Origin: an uncultured Sphingomonadaceae bacterium
GTDB lineage: Bacteria > Pseudomonadota > Alphaproteobacteria > Sphingomonadales > Sphingomonadaceae
Length of the DNA: 64,000 bases
Reading direction: 5' to 3'
NCBI GenBank assembly: GCA_947496865.1
Contig: CANMEE010000001.1
Coordinates: 248,001 to 312,000 of the forward strand
Below are positions 59,312 through 64,000 of this stretch, piece after piece (position 1 is the stretch's first letter; every line of letters starts with the position of its first letter). A program made the position numbers and the translations under genes. A model generated the notes under the pieces. That model was not told the origin of the DNA and ran no database searches. It worked only from the letters and a program-made list of their open reading frames with translations.

Positions 59312-59333
59312 CTTTCTTGCAGGAAAGATTTTT
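59312..59333 (+). terminator. Weak intrinsic terminator after the VTT-oxidoreductase gene
   Basis: CTTTCT-TGCA-GGAAAG is a six-pair stem (one G-T pair) followed by ATTTTTA, just after the plus-strand stop and before the convergent phosphatidyltransferase stop. Confidence 0.45.
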
Positions 59334-59349
59334 ATGACGCGATTCAAAG

Positions 59350-59955
59350 TCAGTTTCGAAAAGACTGCCATGCCAGCACTGTCCGCTGCAAAACAGTCAC
59401 CACGCATAGCGCAGCAAAAACGTAAGCCAGTGTCGCAAAATGGGCTGGAAATAGGCACATGATTACGAAAAAGAGAATCGTTTCGGTGCCTTCGGCGATA
59501 CCCGTGCTGTAAAAGAAGCTTTTCTCGCCATGCGCCTTTGTCTGTGCGCCCTGCTCGGCGGCGGTAACAGCGAAAGCTAGAAAACTGATTCCGGTAATCG
59601 TGAAGGCAGCTACCAACACCAAGGCCGGTAGCATATTGGCGGAAACAGCCATCCCGAAAGCCAGCGGCACGGACACATAGAAAATAAAATCGCAGACGAT
59701 GTCGAGATAGCCACCAAAGGCTGTTTTTTGGGTCGCGCGGGCCACGGCGCCGTCGAGGCCATCTAATATCCGGCTGACCAGCACCAGTACTAGCGCCCAG
59801 CCAAATTGTTGAACCATGATCGCATAGGTGGCGCCCAACCCAAAGCCGAGGCCCAGCAGTGTGATCGCATTCGCGGTCATACCCATGCGCGCCAGTCCGC
59901 GACCAACGGCATTAAGTGGCGGATCAATCAACGGACGGATTTTGGAGTCAAACAT
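59350..59955 (-). CDS. CDP-alcohol phosphatidyltransferase family membrane protein
   Basis: A 201-residue inner-membrane enzyme of phospholipid or phospholipid-like synthesis. The signature D-G-x-x-G-A-x-A-R-x8-G-x3-D-x3-D is clear: DGLDGAVARATQKTAFGGYL followed by DIVCDF, with the metal-binding Asp residues. Six hydrophobic helices are visible. The acceptor alcohol (glycerol phosphate, serine, inositol phosphate) cannot be told. It begins 12 bases after the nucleoside transporter stop on the same strand, so they are probably co-transcribed. Confidence 0.92.
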   Translation of the reverse strand: MFDSKIRPLIDPPLNAVGRGLARMGMTANAITLLGLGFGLGATYAIMVQQFGWALVLVLVSRILDGLDGAVARATQKTAFGGYLDIVCDFIFYVSVPLAFGMAVSANMLPALVLVAAFTITGISFLAFAVTAAEQGAQTKAHGEKSFFYSTGIAEGTETILFFVIMCLFPAHFATLAYVFAALCVVTVLQRTVLAWQSFRN

Positions 59956-59967
59956 AGCGATACAATC

Positions 59968-61236
59968 CTATATCCATGTGACGATGCCAATTACCGCGCC
60001 CGTCATCGCGGTTGCGCAATTGCCAGCGAGCCAGCTTTTCATCCCCAAGCCCGCTACTTCGGCGCGGCGTTCGGGGCACAATGTACCGATGGTCGAGATG
60101 ATCAGCCCTACACTTGCAAGATTGGCCACGCCGCATAGCGCATAGGTCACGATTAACTGTCCCTTGGCGCTAAACGTATCGGCGGGCAGCGCTGCCAGTT
60201 CCAAATAAGCGACATATTCGTTGAGGATCGCCTTCGTTCCCATCAGAGACCCGGCGGCCATTGATTCCTCCCAAGGCACGCCGATCATCCACATGAGCGG
60301 GGCAAATATCCATCCGAAGATCCGTTTCAACGTCAACGCCTCGCCACCAACCCAAGGCAAAACAGAGAGGATTTGGTCGGCCAGGGCAACAAAAGCAAAA
60401 ATCACAATGATCACCGCGATCACTGCTAGGAAAAGCTGCACACCGTCCATCGTCCCTTTGATGATCGCGTCAAAACTATTGTCATATTTAAGTCCCGGCT
60501 CTTCCCGTTTTACCTTGGTATCGGACAGGCCCGGCACCATCAGCCGCGCTAGGAGGATCGCGGCGGGCAAAGATATCAGCGAGGCTGAGATCATATGCCC
60601 GACCGCATTAGGCACAGTCTTTTCCAGCGTTGTCGCGTAGAGCACCAAAATCGCGCCCGATATGGTGGACATGGCCAACACCATGATAGCAAACAACTCG
60701 GCCCGGCTCATCTTTTCAAAATAGGCGCGCACCACGAGCGGGGATTCCACCACGCCAAGAAAGATATTCGCGCCACCGCTCAGACCAACAACGCCGCTCA
60801 CCCCGAGCGTTTTTTGTAGCGCCCAAGACAGGCCTTTGACTATGATTTGAAGCACCCGCCAGTGCCAGAGCAGGGCGGCCAAAGCTGAAAAAACGATGAC
60901 CAATGGCAGTATCTGAAACGCAATGATCAGCGGAGGCGCAGCGCCTTCCTTCAGGACAAAGGGCAATTCCGCGCCGCCAATATAGCCAAACATATAGCTG
61001 GAACCAGCCAGCGTCGCTTGCTCAATCGCCTGCACCGCTTGATTGGCAAGGCCGATTACATCCCAGATGAACGGGATGCGGACAATCGACACGGCTAATA
61101 TGAACTGCACCGCAATTGCGCCGGCTATCCAACGCCAGCTTGGTCGATCTTTGCGGTTTTCGGACAAGGCCCATGCGAGGGTCAGGATGAAGGCAATGCC
61201 GATCAGGCCCTGAAACTGGCTTAATATCTCAAGCAA
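59968..61236 (-). CDS. CNT family nucleoside transporter (NupC-like)
   Basis: Concentrative nucleoside transporter of 422 residues in the inner membrane. Conserved parts: WIAGAIAVQFILAVSIVRIP, SSYMFGYIGG, FQILPLVIVFSALAALLWHW, GLSGGANIFLGVVESPLVVR (nucleoside-binding Gly and Glu-Ser), FAIMVLAMSTISGAILVLYA, and ALCGVANLASVGLIISTIGT near the end. It takes up nucleosides with sodium or protons. I prefer the TTG at 61236 because GGGAAGG lies six bases upstream; a GTG at 61260 has no such site. A phosphatidyltransferase gene follows after 12 bases. Confidence 0.93.
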   Translation of the reverse strand: MLEILSQFQGLIGIAFILTLAWALSENRKDRPSWRWIAGAIAVQFILAVSIVRIPFIWDVIGLANQAVQAIEQATLAGSSYMFGYIGGAELPFVLKEGAAPPLIIAFQILPLVIVFSALAALLWHWRVLQIIVKGLSWALQKTLGVSGVVGLSGGANIFLGVVESPLVVRAYFEKMSRAELFAIMVLAMSTISGAILVLYATTLEKTVPNAVGHMISASLISLPAAILLARLMVPGLSDTKVKREEPGLKYDNSFDAIIKGTMDGVQLFLAVIAVIIVIFAFVALADQILSVLPWVGGEALTLKRIFGWIFAPLMWMIGVPWEESMAAGSLMGTKAILNEYVAYLELAALPADTFSAKGQLIVTYALCGVANLASVGLIISTIGTLCPERRAEVAGLGMKSWLAGNCATAMTGAVIGIVTWI

Positions 61237-61335
61237 TAGCAACCTTCCCCATGGCGACACGATAAGGCGCTACCATGGCGGAAAATAAGAACAGCGCCAA
61301 CCGGCTTTTGTCGGATAGATGTACCGCTTAGATTG

Positions 61336-61413
61336 AACCGTCAGTCCTGAGCGTGTCGACGGACGTCAATAGTCTTGACGCGCACTTCGACCAGCTCAGT
61401 GCTAACGGTTTAG
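61336..61413. repeat. REP-like palindromic element, copy 2
   Basis: An imperfect palindrome with outer arms AACCGTCAG at about 61336 and TAACGGTT ending near 61411, and inner segments CCTGAGCGTGTCGA and TTCGACCAGCTCAG. It shares the CCTGAGC-x-TGTCGA core with copy 1 at 7293-7372 but is more diverged. It lies between the transporter and SDR genes, in a spacer. Confidence 0.75.
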
Positions 61414-61425
61414 GTGGAATGAAGC

Positions 61426-62217
61426 CTACGAACCGGCTGCCACAGCCCCCATCATCAATTCCTGATCTTTCCGTGTTGGATTGCCCCGCAGGCACAGGCC
61501 GCCGTTGACCTGCAAATTCTCTCCGGTCATGAAACATTCGTCACTGGCCAAAAAGACAGCAGCCGCTGCGATATCTTCGCTCGTGCCAATACGGCCCAGA
61601 GGATAGCGCGCTTCGAATGATTCAACCAGGCCTGGCACCTGGTCGACACCGGCGGTCATGGGCGTGCGGGTCAAGCCCGGTGAGATGCTGTTGGCGCGAA
61701 TGCCACGATCACCAAATTCATGTGCGATGCAGCGGATGATATGATCGGTTGCCGCCTTGGTACCCATATAAGCGGCGTGATCGTTGAGCATGATCGTTGC
61801 CGTGGCAGAACTGATCTGGATGATCGATCCGCCGTCCTTCATCGCCTTGATCATCGCCTGATAAAATTGGAATGGCCCGACCAGTTGCAGGGCCGACATT
61901 AATTCCAGTTCTTCTCTGCTATTTTCCAGAAACGGCTTGAGAAAGCCAAGACCGGTTGCGTTAATGGCAATATCGACACCGCCCATTTTGCTGGATGCGG
62001 TTTCAGCGAGCGCGTTAACCTCTGCTTCGTTCGTCAGATCACAGAGCGCGTAATGGCCGCCCAGTTCTGCGGCAAAGCGTTTCAGTTCATCTTCCTTGCG
62101 GCCAGCAACCAGCACATCCGCGCCTTCGTCGCGAAACCGCTGGGCGATGACCTGCCCCATATTACCCGCGCCTGCTGCGCCTAATATAATGGCTTTTTTA
62201 CCTTCAAGACGTCCCAT
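61426..62217 (-). CDS. SDR family NAD(P)-dependent oxidoreductase
   Basis: A classical short-chain dehydrogenase of 263 residues. The cofactor motif is GAAGAGNMG (residues 13-21), followed by VAGRKEDEL (Arg after strand 2 suggests NADPH), NATG (NNAG equivalent), catalytic Ser in IQISSATATI, and Tyr-x3-Lys in YMGTKAATD. SPGLTRTPMT follows strand 6. The substrate is unknown. The ATG follows GAGGAGCAAACT, a strong ribosome binding site. It lies downstream of a TonB-dependent receptor gene, but a terminator separates them. Confidence 0.92.
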   Translation of the reverse strand: MGRLEGKKAIILGAAGAGNMGQVIAQRFRDEGADVLVAGRKEDELKRFAAELGGHYALCDLTNEAEVNALAETASSKMGGVDIAINATGLGFLKPFLENSREELELMSALQLVGPFQFYQAMIKAMKDGGSIIQISSATATIMLNDHAAYMGTKAATDHIIRCIAHEFGDRGIRANSISPGLTRTPMTAGVDQVPGLVESFEARYPLGRIGTSEDIAAAAVFLASDECFMTGENLQVNGGLCLRGNPTRKDQELMMGAVAAGS

Positions 62218-62318
62218 AGTTTGCTCCTCAATTCCTAAAAATTGCTTTGAAACTAGATGATCAGTCGCCAGAGGCCACTCTCAATATGGCTATCAACCCA
62301 TAGGCCTGACCACCAAAG

Positions 62319-62357
62319 AAAAGGCCGGGAACAGCCCCCCAGCTGTCCCGGCCCTTA
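62319..62357 (-). terminator. Intrinsic terminator of the TonB-dependent receptor gene
   Basis: On the minus strand GGCCGGGACAGC pairs with GCTGTTCCCGGCC (one bulged base; arms 62342-62353 and 62323-62335) and CCTTTTCTTT follows. It lies 20-60 bases after the receptor stop. Confidence 0.8.
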
Positions 62358-62378
62358 TTTGATCAACGGGAGAGTTGA

Positions 62379-64000
62379 TCAGAACTTGAAGCTAGCTTCC
62401 ACGAACACCTGACGTCCACGGTTCTGGGTGACGACTTGGTCATCGCCGACCGGAATACCAAAGCTGTTAGCCGGCGCGAGGAATGGGCGCCCACCCGATG
62501 TGTTAATCCAGATTTCGTCGGTCAGGTTCACACCAACCAATGACAATCTCCATTTGCCATCCGGATCACCGACAGAAATCGAACCGTCCAGCGTTACATA
62601 GCTGTCCTGTTTGATATCATTGATAGAATCCTCGTTGGTGAAATAGGATCCGTTATATTGCGCGTTACCGTTCAGGCCGAGCTCAAGCGAACTGCCCATC
62701 GGGATCGTCCAGTCAAACGCAATGTTACCGGCAAATTCTGGCGCACGAGCCGCACGGCGTCCGTCAAGATCTTCACCCGACGTTGTAATGAACGTGTCCG
62801 TAAATTTAGCGTCCGTATATGCCAATGCACCAGAAAAATTCAGGCCATCAACAGGGGTCCGCCAACCAAATTCGACATCAACACCTTTACTGGTCAACTG
62901 ACTGGCATTGAATGTTTGGAACTGAATGATCGTTGCATCAAAATTTTGAACCTGCAGATCATCGAACACGTAATAAAATAACGATGTATTCAACGTAATC
63001 GACCGATCAGCAAATTGCGCTTTGACCCCCACTTCGCCGCCAAGACCAGTTTCCGATTCAAATATCAGCCCGCTGAAATCACCAGTCGCAGCTGCGATGC
63101 CCAGGCCGAATGATGGTAGCGCACTGTTATCAATGCCACCGGATTTGAAACCGGTCTTAAAGGCACCGTAGATATTGATATCGTCGGTGGCTTTATAGCT
63201 CAGTGAAACTTCAGGCGAGAAATTGCTATCCGAGAATTTGATCGGCCCGGTGAAGAAGCCGCTGGCTAGGAATGCGCCGCCGCCTGAAAGCAATGGAGAC
63301 AGATAAGGCAAGCTGATCCGGCTGGATTTCTGCTCGTCCGTCCAGCGCACGCCGCCAGAAAGTTCAAGCTGTTCGGTAAGATCAATTGTCACACTACCGA
63401 AGAGCGAGACCGCCTCGGTCTTCGTGTTCTGTCGCTTGTACCAGTCAAACGTGTTGCCCGTTACCGCATCCGGTACGATCAAAGAGATGTTGACGGCCTG
63501 TTGCGACGTATTGAAATCAATATCGCGGCTTTCATAAAATGCGCCAACCATGAAGTTGAACATTCCGCCAAAATCACTGGAAAGACGCAGTTCCTGCGTA
63601 AATTGCTGCGTCAGGTTTTCGGGATCACTATTACCCACACCCAATGCAACACCGGCGCCATTGATCGAGGCCAATGCCGGAGGCAGACCGGCCGGTCCAG
63701 TGCTGGAAAATGCCGTTGCTGGCCCGACACCAACATAGCTGTAGGAGTCAAAGTCGACCGAATCTAGGTTAAGATAGCCGGTAACCGAAGACAGGGTGAG
63801 TGAGTCTGAAACGTCGAGGTTCATGCTCAAACGACCGAAGAATATTTCGGTTTCGCCAAATGGAACACCATCAAAGTTTGGACCTGCTGCGCTACCCTCT
63901 GGCACGCCAGAAACCAAGACTGATGCCGGATCGGCGGTCGGATAAAGATTGTCGTTTATATTACAGTCCGCATTGCTGGGTATCGCAACCGTAAAGGGAT
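62379..64000 (-). CDS. TonB-dependent receptor (N-terminus beyond the window)
   Basis: C-terminal 540 residues of an outer-membrane TonB-dependent receptor; the frame stays open to base 64000, so the signal peptide, TonB box and plug lie outside. The visible barrel has paired aromatic-rich strands: DSLTLSSVTGYLNLDSVDFD, TQQFTQELRLSSDFGG, ELSGGVRWTDEQKSS, FSPEVSLSYKATDDINIYGA, FKTGFKSGGID, GLGGEVGVKAQFADRSITLN, and the C-terminal strand RGRQVFVEASFKF with the final Phe needed for BAM insertion. It fits the large sphingomonad group of receptors for siderophores, glycans or aromatic compounds; the ligand is unknown. Confidence 0.93.
   Translation of the reverse strand, partial: PFTVAIPSNADCNINDNLYPTADPASVLVSGVPEGSAAGPNFDGVPFGETEIFFGRLSMNLDVSDSLTLSSVTGYLNLDSVDFDSYSYVGVGPATAFSSTGPAGLPPALASINGAGVALGVGNSDPENLTQQFTQELRLSSDFGGMFNFMVGAFYESRDIDFNTSQQAVNISLIVPDAVTGNTFDWYKRQNTKTEAVSLFGSVTIDLTEQLELSGGVRWTDEQKSSRISLPYLSPLLSGGGAFLASGFFTGPIKFSDSNFSPEVSLSYKATDDINIYGAFKTGFKSGGIDNSALPSFGLGIAAATGDFSGLIFESETGLGGEVGVKAQFADRSITLNTSLFYYVFDDLQVQNFDATIIQFQTFNASQLTSKGVDVEFGWRTPVDGLNFSGALAYTDAKFTDTFITTSGEDLDGRRAARAPEFAGNIAFDWTIPMGSSLELGLNGNAQYNGSYFTNEDSINDIKQDSYVTLDGSISVGDPDGKWRLSLVGVNLTDEIWINTSGGRPFLAPANSFGIPVGDDQVVTQNRGRQVFVEASFKF

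Overview
The window looks like chromosomal DNA of an alphaproteobacterium of the Sphingomonadales, probably a marine or aquatic sphingomonad of the Sphingorhabdus/Parasphingorhabdus/Sphingopyxis type. This rests on recalled resemblance of the proteins (isovaleryl-CoA dehydrogenase, DUF2339, SIMPL and DUF4166 proteins, a TonB-dependent receptor), the base composition, and two sphingomonad-style REP palindromes; no search was run. There are no rRNA or tRNA genes, CRISPR arrays, insertion sequences or phage genes. About 55 protein genes fill nearly all of it.

Layout. 1-7.3 kb: a cut-off glutathione S-transferase behind a metallo-beta-lactamase-fold hydrolase whose start region carries a perfect 15-bp inverted repeat; a SulP anion transporter; an overlapping operon of isovaleryl-CoA dehydrogenase, sugar-nucleotide-type epimerase and GST; divergent pyrD. 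7.4-15.4 kb: gamma-glutamyltransferase, long-chain acyl-CoA ligase, glyoxalase II (gloB), a membrane diguanylate cyclase, a glyoxalase I-like VOC protein and a SIMPL protein. Several of these act in glutathione and methylglyoxal metabolism. 15.4-23 kb: a LysR regulator divergent from an exported protein, a DCC/saccharopine-dehydrogenase-DUF4166 pair, and a minus-strand run of two alpha/beta hydrolases, a small membrane protein, a TPR protein and a DUF3617 lipoprotein. 23-32 kb: thrS, a DUF305 lipoprotein and infC (which appears to start at AUA); msrA flanked by two small membrane proteins; aspartate-type aminotransferase; O-acetylhomoserine sulfhydrylase with a PhnA-domain protein; a fused PabB-PabC. 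32-46 kb: S9 peptidase, a DUF2339 giant membrane protein, fadH, an NRDE protein, indoleamine 2,3-dioxygenase divergent from an Lrp-type regulator, a serine hydrolase and a LacZ-type beta-galactosidase.

46-57 kb is the accessory-looking part. Four regulators (LuxR HTH-only, Crp/Fnr, winged helix, LuxR solo) sit among an outer-membrane beta-barrel with an N-terminal coiled coil that resembles FapF, a HAD (COG5610-type)/methyltransferase pair, and a four-gene minus-strand operon: an Asn-rich secreted protein, a secreted protein with a Leu-Arg-Gly-Gly site, a Sec-exported C39 peptidase, and a second secreted Leu-Arg-Gly-Gly protein. The three secreted proteins share one short motif, G-[IL]-x-N-x-x-[IM]-N-T-[GA]. 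I interpret this as a Fap-like functional amyloid or surface-fibre system with periplasmic double-glycine processing. It is the most interesting thing in the window.

57-64 kb: a fusion of a VTT/TVP38 membrane domain to a pyridine-nucleotide disulfide oxidoreductase, a CDP-alcohol phosphatidyltransferase, a CNT nucleoside transporter, an SDR oxidoreductase and the C-terminal part of a TonB-dependent receptor that runs off the end.
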